DNA from: Achromobacter deleyi
GTDB lineage: Bacteria; Pseudomonadota; Gammaproteobacteria; Burkholderiales; Burkholderiaceae_B
Direction of reading: 5' to 3'
NCBI RefSeq assembly: GCF_016127315.1
Contig: NZ_CP065997.1
Coordinates: forward strand, 3,596,001 to 3,660,000
Length of the DNA stretch: 64,000 nt
Under the pieces are notes generated by a model. That model did not search any database, was not told the DNA's origin, and saw only the letters and a list, made by a program, of their open reading frames with translations. The position numbers and the translations under genes were made by a program. Shown piece by piece: positions 29,255-36,964 of the stretch (position 1 is its first letter; each line of letters begins with the position of its first letter).

Positions 29255-29323
29255 GATTTCCAGCCTGGCATGCCAGGCTGGTAAGAAACCCGCAGAACGC
29301 AAGTTCTGCGGGTTTTTTCTTTG
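29236..29323. repeat. Left attachment repeat (attL) at the tRNA-Ser 3' end
   Basis: This 88-bp segment is identical to 32653-32740. It covers the last 19 nt of the tRNA-Ser gene, the following hairpins and the T-run. Mismatches flank both ends (29235 vs 32652; 29324 vs 32741), which fixes the repeat limits. Confidence 0.92.
29287..29318 (+). terminator. Rho-independent terminator after tRNA-Ser
   Basis: Perfect 12-bp stem AACCCGCAGAAC / GTTCTGCGGGTT with a GCAA loop and a T-run. It lies within attL, so an identical copy sits in attR. Confidence 0.92.
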
Positions 29324-29440
29324 GGTTGCGTTTTCCCCGCTTGTACCTGGATAGCTCAATATACGCGCAGGTATTTTTGCGGGGACTGCGGGGGAACGCG
29401 TTCATAGACGCGAAAAGTACCCGCATATGATCGCCAGGGC

Positions 29441-29670
29441 TTGGACAGACGAACGGAGATCAAAGCCCGCATGGCAAGGCCCGGTGGAAGGACTACAGGC
29501 TGGTCGACGGCGGCGAGCTCTATCTGGTCAAGGCCGACGGCGGCAAGTAAAGGCGCTGCAACTATCAGTTCATCGAACGCAGATGTACGATGGCGATGGA
29601 CGTCCATCTCGGCGTCAAGATGACGCGGCGCAAGACAAAAGAAGATCATCGCGTACAGATTGCTAGCTGA
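29441..29670 (+). pseudogene. Relic of a tyrosine integrase, N-terminal arm-binding domain
   Basis: The first codons read TEIKARMARPGG in one frame. After a frameshift near 29485 the reading continues as 'KDYRLVDGGELYLVKADGGK', hits a stop (29548), and goes on in the same frame as RRCNYQFIERR then 'TMAMDVHLGVKMTRRK'. Together this follows the DUF4102 arm-DNA-binding domain of P4-type integrases (typically ...YRLxDGGGLYLLVKPxGGKxWRxxYRF...). The catalytic domain is absent. Position beside attL and direction away from the tRNA are as expected for an integrase of a tRNA-targeting element. Confidence 0.75.
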
Positions 29671-29789
29671 CTTAGAGGTTGCGGCTCGATATATGTGAGC
29701 CAGGAAACTGGCAGCCGCTCGTTCAGTATGCATTTGCCAAGTGCTTGCGGCGCGGGGTGCTGGCCGGCCTTTTTTGTGCCCCCTCAGGT

Positions 29790-30374
29790 CAGCAGCATGA
29801 GTTTCGGCAAAGCACGATATGCCAGCTCGCGCAGCCGGACATCAATCATGAAGTCTATGGCCTGCCGGAGTACTTGGCCGCCTTCAACGCGGCATGGTTG
29901 AACAAGTCCGCCACGCTCTTCTGGCGCAAGTACTACCTGAACGGCAGTCACGCTGGGTTCATCATGTACCTGACCGACACCGTGACGGAAACCAGCTATG
30001 TCGATGACATCCGCGCCGCCATGAAAGATTCCAAGGGGCCGGGCAACTTCCGCAATCTGTTCGTGTACGCGCCTGGCGGCAAGAAGGACGGGATGCAGAT
30101 CATCCCAGTTAGCGAAGTGGCCGCGCGCGATGACTTCTTCAACATCAAGAACGTGTCGCGCGACGACGTGCTCGCCGCGCACCGCGTGCCGCCGCCGCTC
30201 ATGGGCCTGGTGCCGTCGAATTCTGGCGGCTTCGGCACGCCGATATCTGCTGCACAGGTCTTCGCGCGCAACGAGCTGGAGCCGCTGCAGGCCAAGTTCT
30301 TGGGAATCAACGACTGGCTCGGCCATGAAGTGGTCCGCTTCAAAGCCTACGTCATCCAGGGCGCGAGCGAGTAG
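29790..30374 (+). pseudogene. C-terminal fragment of a P2-type phage portal protein (gpQ-like)
   Basis: About 190 residues from 'HEFRQSTICQLAQPDINHEVYGLPEYL' to the stop match the second half of P2-family portal proteins, including 'SKGPGNFRNLFVYAPGGKKDG', 'AHRVPPPLMGLVPSN' and NDWLGHEVVRF. The open frame extends upstream to 29679 but loses likeness there. Portal proteins are normally about 340 residues, so the N-terminal half is missing. In an intact phage this forms the DNA entry ring of the capsid. A terminator follows at 30398. Confidence 0.82.
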
Positions 30375-30397
30375 CCGCGCAGCCAGTGGTCACGATC

Positions 30398-30424
30398 AGC
30401 CCCGCACTCGCGGGGCTTTTTTTT
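30398..30424 (+). terminator. Rho-independent terminator after the portal fragment
   Basis: Perfect 8-bp stem AGCCCCGC / GCGGGGCT with an ACTC loop and a run of eight T. Confidence 0.88.
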
Positions 30425-30458
30425 GCCGGTGCTCCGGCCAGCGCTCGGCGGCCGCGCG

Positions 30459-30746
30459 TCAACGCTGTTCGCCACGCTTGCGCCCTTGCTTGACCGCCAG
30501 GGGTTCGGTCAAACAGGGTTCGCCCTGCACGTATTCCAGCAGCCCTACGACGTGGTCAATGATGGCCTGTCGGTGGCGCAGGGTGGCGGCGTTTCGCAGG
30601 CCTGCTTCCAGCGCGATCAGAACGCGCTGCAGGCGCCAGATTTCCCAGGCCAGGGAGCACCCCTCTGGCGACGGGTTGCGGGCGTACAGCTCGCGTATGC
30701 GAGCCGCAGGCATGGGCGTGGGCGGGGGACGGTCGAGCATGGTCAT
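30459..30746 (-). CDS. Small hypothetical protein in the remnant prophage
   Basis: A 95-residue, Arg- and Leu-rich, mostly helical protein without signal peptide or membrane segment ('RIRELYARNPSPEGCSLAWEIWRL'). I do not recognise the family. It lies between the portal fragment and the ATPase gene and starts 8 bp from a 36-bp palindrome, which suggests its own regulated promoter. Two ATG starts are possible (30746, 30740). It could be a phage accessory gene. Confidence 0.55.
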   Translation of the reverse strand: MTMLDRPPPTPMPAARIRELYARNPSPEGCSLAWEIWRLQRVLIALEAGLRNAATLRHRQAIIDHVVGLLEYVQGEPCLTEPLAVKQGRKRGEQR

Positions 30747-30753
30747 GATGGCG

Positions 30754-30789
30754 CATCACATTACTGTATGAATATGCAGTAATGTGATG
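30754..30789. promoter_or_regulatory. 36-bp palindrome upstream of the small prophage ORF
   Basis: Perfect 13-bp arms CATCACATTACTG / CAGTAATGTGATG around a 10-bp AT-rich centre. It lies between the minus-strand small ORF and a 170-bp stretch in which no gene is seen. Candidate operator of a phage-type regulator; a hairpin role is the alternative. Nearby (30921-30941) AAAGTGACGC is repeated twice in tandem. Confidence 0.6.
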
Positions 30790-30958
30790 TGTCACCACCT
30801 CTGGCGCGCAGTCTTCCCCCCCTCCACGCCTGCGCGCTAAATAGGCAATAAATGACTCATGCCTGCGTCACCTCTCGGTTTCAGACTTTAAGCGGCTTAG
30901 CGGCGTACCATCAACCGCAGGAAAGTGACGCAAAGTGACGCAGTCGCGACGCATTTCA

Positions 30959-32446
30959 CTAGCCTAAAAGCGGCCCCATCAACTGCATCACGGTTGCACG
31001 CCGTGATGTGAATGTATGAGCAGCCAGCAATTTCAGTAGCTGCGCCCGTATGTCAGCCGCATCGACCCCAGGAATTTGTGTGAGTAATCTATCCACGAGA
31101 GCGCTGACAATCGTTTTGGCACTCTCTCGCGGATTGTCAATAGATAGCCCGGGTAGCCAGTCGAGACGGATCGCTATGCTGTTATTGTTGTAATGAGCGC
31201 GCAGTGCATTGCGCGCTGCATCCCTGTTTGCGCGTAGATAGTTCACCAAACCTACTTCAGGGGTGAACGGAAGGAAAGATATCTGGTCCGACAGCCGATC
31301 TCTTATATCAATGATGTCCTGTTTTGTGGCATTTTCTAGAGCCTCTTCAGCGTCTGCATCGAGCACGACAAATCCTCTAGTAATCGCGGGCAGAAGACGC
31401 ACCTGGGTGTCGAAGAATCGGAGAACGTTCACAATTCCGCCTACAGCGACGACGGAGAAACTCGGAACTATCTGCGCCGCAGAGTACTTTGCGGCGAGGA
31501 ATTTTTGAGCGAACTGCTCGGTAACTACTCTTGCTGCATCATCCTCAACATAGATGATGACATCAGTCGCCGCTTCTTCGCGATCTGCCACCGCGCCGAG
31601 AACATAGGATGGGAAGCAGCCCCGAACCACATCAATGATTCCATTCTGTTGCGCCTGCAACATCAATATCTGCCGCCGCGCTACGCTCTTGATGAGAGTG
31701 GACGAATGTGTTGAGAAGATGATGGTTAGTTGCTTCTCATCGGCGATGGTGTGCAGATAGGCCAGTAGGGCCGATTGCGCAAGTGGGTGTAAGGCAAGCT
31801 CAAGTTCGTCGATTAGCACGAGGCTGCCTCGTTGGCAATCCTTCAACGTCTTTATCAGCTTCAATATGCAAAGCTCACCAAGACTAAGGTGGCGCTCTGA
31901 ATAGTAGCGTTTAGGTTGATTTCTAGCGCCGGGAATCTCCAGCAAGAACGCGTCAGCGCCGACCCCTCGGCGTAGATTGACTACCTTCAAATTATCGAAT
32001 TTGCTGGTATCGAAGATGCGGTTAACGGTCGCAATCAACGCCGGATCGGCCGCACGTATGCGCTGATGCGTAAATTCCTCAATGCGTGGTTCGATTCGTT
32101 CGGCATTGGCCGCAATGTAAAGGACGCTGGGATAGCCTAAGGACAGCAACGCCTTGCTGTGTGTTCTGGGAGTAGGCGACCAGCGCTTTCCGGCTGAGTA
32201 CGTCACTGTACCCGCCGGGGTTTCATACGTAATCTTGGCGCCCTCTGAGGAATCGAGATTGTTCAATGAAAGTGCACGGGGAAAATGCATCCCGAACGCG
32301 TATCGATCACCAATACGCCGGAGGCATGCCAGCAAGGACGTCTTGCCACTTCCGTTGGTCCCGGTCAGTAGGTGTACCCCTTGCCCGGGTATAGTGAATT
32401 CAAGCCTAGAGATATGCCGCAAACCGCTGATAATGATCTTGCTCAC
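30959..32446 (-). CDS. OLD-like AAA ATPase with C-terminal TOPRIM-like region
   Basis: A 495-residue protein. The N-terminal ABC/SMC-type ATPase has Walker A GTNGSGKT (29-36), signature HLSLGE, Walker B 'LVLIDELELALHP' and H-loop FSTHSS. The C-terminal half has VIIYVEDD and FVVLDADAEE, the spacing and acidic residues of a TOPRIM metal site as in OLD-family nucleases. OLD-type enzymes are nucleases, several of which block phages. It starts with GTG behind GGGAG. It is cargo of a tRNA-Ser island and its composition is less GC-rich than the host. No UvrD-like helicase (GajB type) or reverse transcriptase neighbour is present, so it would act alone. Function is inferred. Confidence 0.82.
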   Translation of the reverse strand: MSKIIISGLRHISRLEFTIPGQGVHLLTGTNGSGKTSLLACLRRIGDRYAFGMHFPRALSLNNLDSSEGAKITYETPAGTVTYSAGKRWSPTPRTHSKALLSLGYPSVLYIAANAERIEPRIEEFTHQRIRAADPALIATVNRIFDTSKFDNLKVVNLRRGVGADAFLLEIPGARNQPKRYYSERHLSLGELCILKLIKTLKDCQRGSLVLIDELELALHPLAQSALLAYLHTIADEKQLTIIFSTHSSTLIKSVARRQILMLQAQQNGIIDVVRGCFPSYVLGAVADREEAATDVIIYVEDDAARVVTEQFAQKFLAAKYSAAQIVPSFSVVAVGGIVNVLRFFDTQVRLLPAITRGFVVLDADAEEALENATKQDIIDIRDRLSDQISFLPFTPEVGLVNYLRANRDAARNALRAHYNNNSIAIRLDWLPGLSIDNPRESAKTIVSALVDRLLTQIPGVDAADIRAQLLKLLAAHTFTSRRATVMQLMGPLLG

Positions 32447-32652
32447 GTGCTCGCTCCCGATTAGCCAATTACATGTATCGTAGTGTTGCTACACGTAAGA
32501 TTAATTCAATTTTTCCGATGGAGCAGGATATAGCCCAGGAGTCACCTCGGGAGTGCCCAGTCGGGGCATATTCAGTCAGGTACTTTTGCGGGTACTTTTC
32601 CACAGAGATTTATAATTTGTTTTTATTATCAATATGTTGCGTATATAGTTGT

Positions 32653-32740
32653 AATCCCACCATCTCCGCCAGATTTCCAGCCTGGCATGCCAGGCTGGTA
32701 AGAAACCCGCAGAACGCAAGTTCTGCGGGTTTTTTCTTTG
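32653..32740. repeat. Right attachment repeat (attR) of the tRNA-Ser island
   Basis: Perfect 88-bp copy of 29236-29323, containing the last 19 nt of tRNA-Ser and its terminator but no functional tRNA. The 206 bp before it (32447-32652) are AT-rich and without a gene. Confidence 0.92.
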
Positions 32741-32821
32741 CGCGCGCGATTCATCGCGCGGCGGGCCGGCGCCGCGCCGGCTTTGAGAAAATTCTTGGTT
32801 TTGGCGGTAGGACGGAATTCT

Positions 32822-35668
32822 ATGATCGGCGGCATGATCGTAGACCCCCGTACCCGGGAAGCCCCGACGGCGGCGGCGCCTGGACTGTCCATGCTGTTGC
32901 TGCACCTGTTCGCCGTCGCGCTCGCGGGCTGCATCCTGGTGGGGACCGCGCTGTACGCCTACGGGGCGTTCACCGCCGAAGTCTCGAAGTACCGCCGCCG
33001 CATGAATGCCGGCGCCTACAACGCCCAGTTGTATTTCGATCAGCGCGAGGCGCTGCTGCGTTCCGTGGCCGCCTCGACCGTGCGCAACAGCCGCCGCCTG
33101 CCGTTGTCGCAGACGCCGCAAACGCTCGGTCCGTCCGGCCAGGTCAGGGTGGCGCCGCTGGCCGATGCCGGCGGCGCCTTTGAATGGGCGCTGATCCTCA
33201 CGCCGCGAGACCGCGTCAACGTGGCGCAATTGCGCGCCCACATCGTCTATGTGTCGCCGTCCGGCGCCGCCGCCACGCGGCTGGCGCTGCCGGCCGATGG
33301 CGGCGCCGCGCCGATGTCCGCCGACACCGCCCGCTGGCTGGCGCAGGCGCTGCGGCTGCGCAGCGCGCGGCCGGGGCCCGACGGCCGCACGCCGATCGTC
33401 TGGCTGCGGCCGCCGATGGATGCGGCCAATCGCCTGTTCCTCTATACGCCGGCCGATGTCGCGGGCGAGGAACGCACCTGGATCGGGCTCGAGGTGGGCG
33501 GCCTGGGCGCGGTGCTGGACCCGGTGGAGTGCGCCAGCGGCGAGGCCAGCTATGCGCTGTATGACGGCGACGACGCCATGGCCCTGCATGGCGGCAAGCT
33601 GCCGCCGCGGGTCGAGGAGACGCCGGCCTACCTGTCACACGATTCGTTCCGCCTGCGCGGCGCGGGCTGGTGGCCGCAGACGCTGGTGCTGGTCAAGTCG
33701 GTGGGCGAGGCGGGCTGGCGGCTGGCCTATTACGTGCCGATCAGCGACCTGATCGAGGATGGCGCGCCGGCGTTCCAGGCGGCCGCGGGCGTGGCGCTGG
33801 CGCTGCTGGTGGCGGTGCTGCTGGCGGTGCGCCATCTGCGCAACCACCTGGTGAAGCCGGCGCAGCGGCAATACGCGGCGCTGGTGGACAGCGTGGCGCT
33901 CAATCGCAAGATCGTCGAGGTGGCGCCGGTCGGCCTGTGCCTGTTGCGGCGCGCCGATGGCGCCGTGCTGCTGTCGAACGCCGCCGCCCGCCAGTGGCTG
34001 GGCGAACGGGACCACTGGCGCGAGACGCTGTCGCGGGCGGGCGCCGAGACCGGCGGCGAGGAGTGCACGCTGGAGAACGGCCGCAGCGCCTACGTGGCGT
34101 TCGCCGCCACCACCTATCAATCCGAGGACGTCGTGCTGTGCGGCATCAGCGACATCACGGCGCAGAAGAAGGTCGAGCACGCGCTGCGCCAGGCCAAGCT
34201 GGCCACCGACCAAGCCAGCGCATCGAAGGCAATGTTCTTCGCCACCATCAGCCATGAAATCCGCACGCCGCTCTACGGCATCCTTGGCACGCTCGAACTG
34301 CTGGCCATGAGCGGCCTGAGCGCGCCGCAGCGGCAGTACCTGGACACGATCCAGCAATCGTCGTCGACGCTGCTGCGCACCATCAACGGCACGCTGGACC
34401 TGTCGCGCATCGAGGCCGGCCGCGAGGAACTGGAGATCGGCGCGTTCTCGCCGGCCGAGCTGGTCGAGCAGGTGGTGGCCAACTACGCGGCGCGCGCCGC
34501 CGCCAAGGGGCTGACCCTGTACGCGCTGACCGAGGTCGGGATGCCGCTGACATTGCGCGGCGATGCGGTGCGCATCCAGCAGATCCTCAACAATCTGGTC
34601 TCCAACGCGGTCAAGTTCACCGAGGCCGGCCGCGTGGTGCTGCGCGCCTGCGTCGCCGCCACCGGCGAGCCGGGACAGGTGCGGCTGCGGTTCCAGGTGG
34701 CCGACACCGGCCCGGGCATCCGCGAAGACCACCGCGCGCGCTTGTTCGAGCCGTATTTCCGCGTCCCGGCGGGGCAGGGCGGCGACAGCGGCGGCACCGG
34801 GCTGGGGCTGACGATCTGCCGGCGCCTGTCGGACCTGATGGACGGCGGGCTGTCGGTGGTCAGCGAGGAAGGGCTGGGCACCAGCATCGCGTTCTGCCTG
34901 ACGCTGGCCGCGGACGAGCCTGTCGGCGCTGCGCCGGTCACGCTGGCGCCGCGGCCGGTGTATGTCGACGGCGCGGTGCCCGAAGTGGTCGACAACGTGC
35001 GCGGCTGGCTGAGCGCGTGCGGCGCGGTCGCGCTGCCGTACCGCCAGGCGGGCGACGCCGCCGGGTCGGCGGACGCGGTGCTGGTGCGGACCTGGCCGCC
35101 GTCGACGCCGGCGCCGCGGTGGCGACAACGGCAGGTCAGGGTGTGGGCGCCCGGCGCGAGCCAGGACGCCTTCCTGGCCGATGCGGCCGACGGCGTGGCG
35201 AGCGCGTCCGATCCCGTCAGCATCTGCCGCGCCGTGCGCATGGCGCAGGACGGCGCCGAGCCCGGCGCGCCCGGCGTGGCGGGGGCCGCCTCGCGCTCGC
35301 TGGAGCTGCGGGTGCTGGTGGTGGAGGACAACGCTATCAATCAGCGGATCCTGCGCGAGCAGCTGGAACACCTGGGCTGCGCGGTGACGCTGGCGAGCCA
35401 GGGCGACGAGGCCTTGCGGCGGTGGCGCGCGCAGCCGTTCGACCTGGTGCTGACCGACCTGAACATGCCCGTGCTCGATGGCTACCAGCTGGCGCGGGCG
35501 CTGCGCGACGCGGGCCACGCCGGCCCGATCATCGGCCTGACGTCGGGTTCGAGCGCCGAAATCGCGCAGCGCGGGCTGGCCGCGGGCATGGATCAGGTGC
35601 TGGGCAAGCCGTTGCCCTTCCTGGTGCTGGCGCAGACCCTGCACGGGATCGCCAAGGATCCGGCATGA
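32822..35668 (+). CDS. Hybrid sensor histidine kinase (sensor-PAS-HisKA-HATPase-REC)
   Basis: A 948-residue inner-membrane protein. Two membrane segments (about 22-48 and 320-340) flank a roughly 270-residue periplasmic sensor. Then follow a PAS-like domain, the H-box SHEIRTPLYG (His about 476), an ATPase domain with ILNNLVSNAVKFTE and GTGLGLTI, and a C-terminal receiver ('LVVEDNAINQRILREQLEHLG', Asp in LTDLNMP at about 878). It has no Hpt domain. ATG 32822 is chosen for AGGA 8 nt upstream. Its stop overlaps the next start (ATGA), so it is coupled to the REC-EAL gene. It begins 81 bp after attR. The signal is unknown. Confidence 0.92.
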   Translation: MIGGMIVDPRTREAPTAAAPGLSMLLLHLFAVALAGCILVGTALYAYGAFTAEVSKYRRRMNAGAYNAQLYFDQREALLRSVAASTVRNSRRLPLSQTPQTLGPSGQVRVAPLADAGGAFEWALILTPRDRVNVAQLRAHIVYVSPSGAAATRLALPADGGAAPMSADTARWLAQALRLRSARPGPDGRTPIVWLRPPMDAANRLFLYTPADVAGEERTWIGLEVGGLGAVLDPVECASGEASYALYDGDDAMALHGGKLPPRVEETPAYLSHDSFRLRGAGWWPQTLVLVKSVGEAGWRLAYYVPISDLIEDGAPAFQAAAGVALALLVAVLLAVRHLRNHLVKPAQRQYAALVDSVALNRKIVEVAPVGLCLLRRADGAVLLSNAAARQWLGERDHWRETLSRAGAETGGEECTLENGRSAYVAFAATTYQSEDVVLCGISDITAQKKVEHALRQAKLATDQASASKAMFFATISHEIRTPLYGILGTLELLAMSGLSAPQRQYLDTIQQSSSTLLRTINGTLDLSRIEAGREELEIGAFSPAELVEQVVANYAARAAAKGLTLYALTEVGMPLTLRGDAVRIQQILNNLVSNAVKFTEAGRVVLRACVAATGEPGQVRLRFQVADTGPGIREDHRARLFEPYFRVPAGQGGDSGGTGLGLTICRRLSDLMDGGLSVVSEEGLGTSIAFCLTLAADEPVGAAPVTLAPRPVYVDGAVPEVVDNVRGWLSACGAVALPYRQAGDAAGSADAVLVRTWPPSTPAPRWRQRQVRVWAPGASQDAFLADAADGVASASDPVSICRAVRMAQDGAEPGAPGVAGAASRSLELRVLVVEDNAINQRILREQLEHLGCAVTLASQGDEALRRWRAQPFDLVLTDLNMPVLDGYQLARALRDAGHAGPIIGLTSGSSAEIAQRGLAAGMDQVLGKPLPFLVLAQTLHGIAKDPA

Positions 35669-36957
35669 CCTTGCTGGCTGCCTGCCGGGCGCTGGTCCTG
35701 GACGATCATCCGCTGCAGTGCCTGGCGCTGCGCGACCTGCTGCGGCAGGCCGGCGTCGGCCACGTCGACACCATCGAGAGCGCCGCCGCCGCGCTCGAAT
35801 GCCTGCGCGACGCGCGCTACGACCTGGTACTGACGGACATCCGCATGCCCGGCATGGACGGCGCGCAGTTCATCCGCGAGCTGGCCGGACTGACGCGGCC
35901 GCCGATGCTGGCGGTCGTCACGGGATGCGAGCGTGCGCTGGCCAACAGCATTGGCTTGATGGCCCGGGAAATCGGCCTGCCGCTGCTGGGCGTCTTCGTC
36001 AAACCGGTCACGGACGAGCAGATCGCCGGCATGGTGGCGCAGTGGCATGCCCGGGCATCGGGGCGGGCGGCGGCGCGGCCCGGTGGCGCGGGCTACGCGC
36101 CGACGCGCGACGAGGTGGTGGCGGCCTTGCGCGATGGCGACATCCAGGCCTGGTTCCAGCCCAAGCAGTCGCTGGCGTCAGGCGCCATCGTCGGGGCCGA
36201 GGCGCTGGCGCGCTGGCGCCATCGCGACCAGGGCCTGTTGATGCCGGGCGCGTTCCTGCCGGCGGTGCGCCGCCACGGCCTGGAGCATGAACTGCTGATC
36301 CGCATGCTCGACGACAGCCTCGCGGCCAGCGGCGCCTGGCGCCGCGCGGGCTTTCGCATCCCGGTCTCGATCAACCTGCCGGTGCGCCTGCTGGACCGGC
36401 CGCGGCTGCCGGATGAATTGCTCGGGCGGGTCGTTGGGCGCCGCCTGGCGGCCGAGGATTTCACCTTCGAGTTGCTGGAAGACGACATGACGGTGGCGCC
36501 GGGCAATTATCATATGGGCGCCAGCCGGCTGCGGCTGCAGGGCTTCGGCCTGGCGCAGGACGACTTCGGCAAGGGCTACAGCTCGCTCTACAGCCTGATC
36601 TCGACGCCTTTCACCGAATTGAAGATCGATCGCGCCTTCGTCCACGGAGCCCCCGCGGACGAGGCCCGCGCGGCCGCGTTGCTGTCCGCGGCGCAGCTCG
36701 GACGGCAACTCGGGCTGCGGGTCACCGCCGAGGGCGTCGAAACCGAGGAAGAACGGCAACTCTTGCGGCGCATCGGCTGCGATTGCGCGCAGGGCTTCCT
36801 GATCTCGCCGGCGGTGGACCCGGCGGCGTTCAGTGCGTTGCTGGGCGCGCAGCCCCTTTTCCATCACCCGATTCCACTAACGAATCCCCGCGACCCGCGT
36901 GAGCCGGTCGGCGCTCCGCGCATGGCGCGGCGCCGGCCGGGCGCTTCCGGGCAATGA
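35665..36957 (+). CDS. REC-EAL response regulator, cyclic-di-GMP phosphodiesterase
   Basis: A 430-residue protein. The receiver domain (about 1-130) has the acidic pair in VLDDHP, phospho-acceptor Asp in LTDIRMPGMDG and Lys in FVKPV. The EAL domain (about 150-405) has EALAR (Glu 179), Asn in SINLP, Glu in FELLED, DDFGKGYSSL (Asp about 299), Lys in LKIDRAFV, EGVE and AQGF. All metal and catalytic positions look intact, so it should cut c-di-GMP. The build matches RocR of Pseudomonas. It sits between two hybrid kinases with 4-bp and 7-bp junctions, and is the only output protein of the module. Confidence 0.92.
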   Translation: MTLLAACRALVLDDHPLQCLALRDLLRQAGVGHVDTIESAAAALECLRDARYDLVLTDIRMPGMDGAQFIRELAGLTRPPMLAVVTGCERALANSIGLMAREIGLPLLGVFVKPVTDEQIAGMVAQWHARASGRAAARPGGAGYAPTRDEVVAALRDGDIQAWFQPKQSLASGAIVGAEALARWRHRDQGLLMPGAFLPAVRRHGLEHELLIRMLDDSLAASGAWRRAGFRIPVSINLPVRLLDRPRLPDELLGRVVGRRLAAEDFTFELLEDDMTVAPGNYHMGASRLRLQGFGLAQDDFGKGYSSLYSLISTPFTELKIDRAFVHGAPADEARAAALLSAAQLGRQLGLRVTAEGVETEEERQLLRRIGCDCAQGFLISPAVDPAAFSALLGAQPLFHHPIPLTNPRDPREPVGAPRMARRRPGASGQ

Positions 36958-36964
36958 CGCATCC

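Larger units (their letters stand above)
29324..32740. mobile_element. 3.4-kb integrated island (remnant prophage) at tRNA-Ser(GCU)
   Basis: The segment is bounded by 88-bp perfect direct repeats, the outer one being the tRNA 3' end. From left to right it holds an integrase relic, a P2-type portal fragment, a small ORF with a large upstream palindrome, and an OLD-like ATPase gene. Its base composition is visibly more AT-rich than the flanks, most clearly from 30960 to 32650. With no intact integrase it should be immobile on its own. A 13-bp inverted pair GAAAAGTACCCGC (29412) / GCGGGTACTTTTC (32588) near the ends may be old integrase arm sites. Confidence 0.9.

Noticed and set aside
29679..29789. 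N-terminal part of the portal open frame as real portal protein
   Set aside because: The first 37 or so residues show no likeness to portal proteins. The frame is open there by chance upstream of the break.
32653..32671. A second tRNA-Ser at the right end of the island
   Set aside because: Only the last 19 nt of the tRNA are present, as part of the attachment repeat. The 5' part and anticodon are missing.
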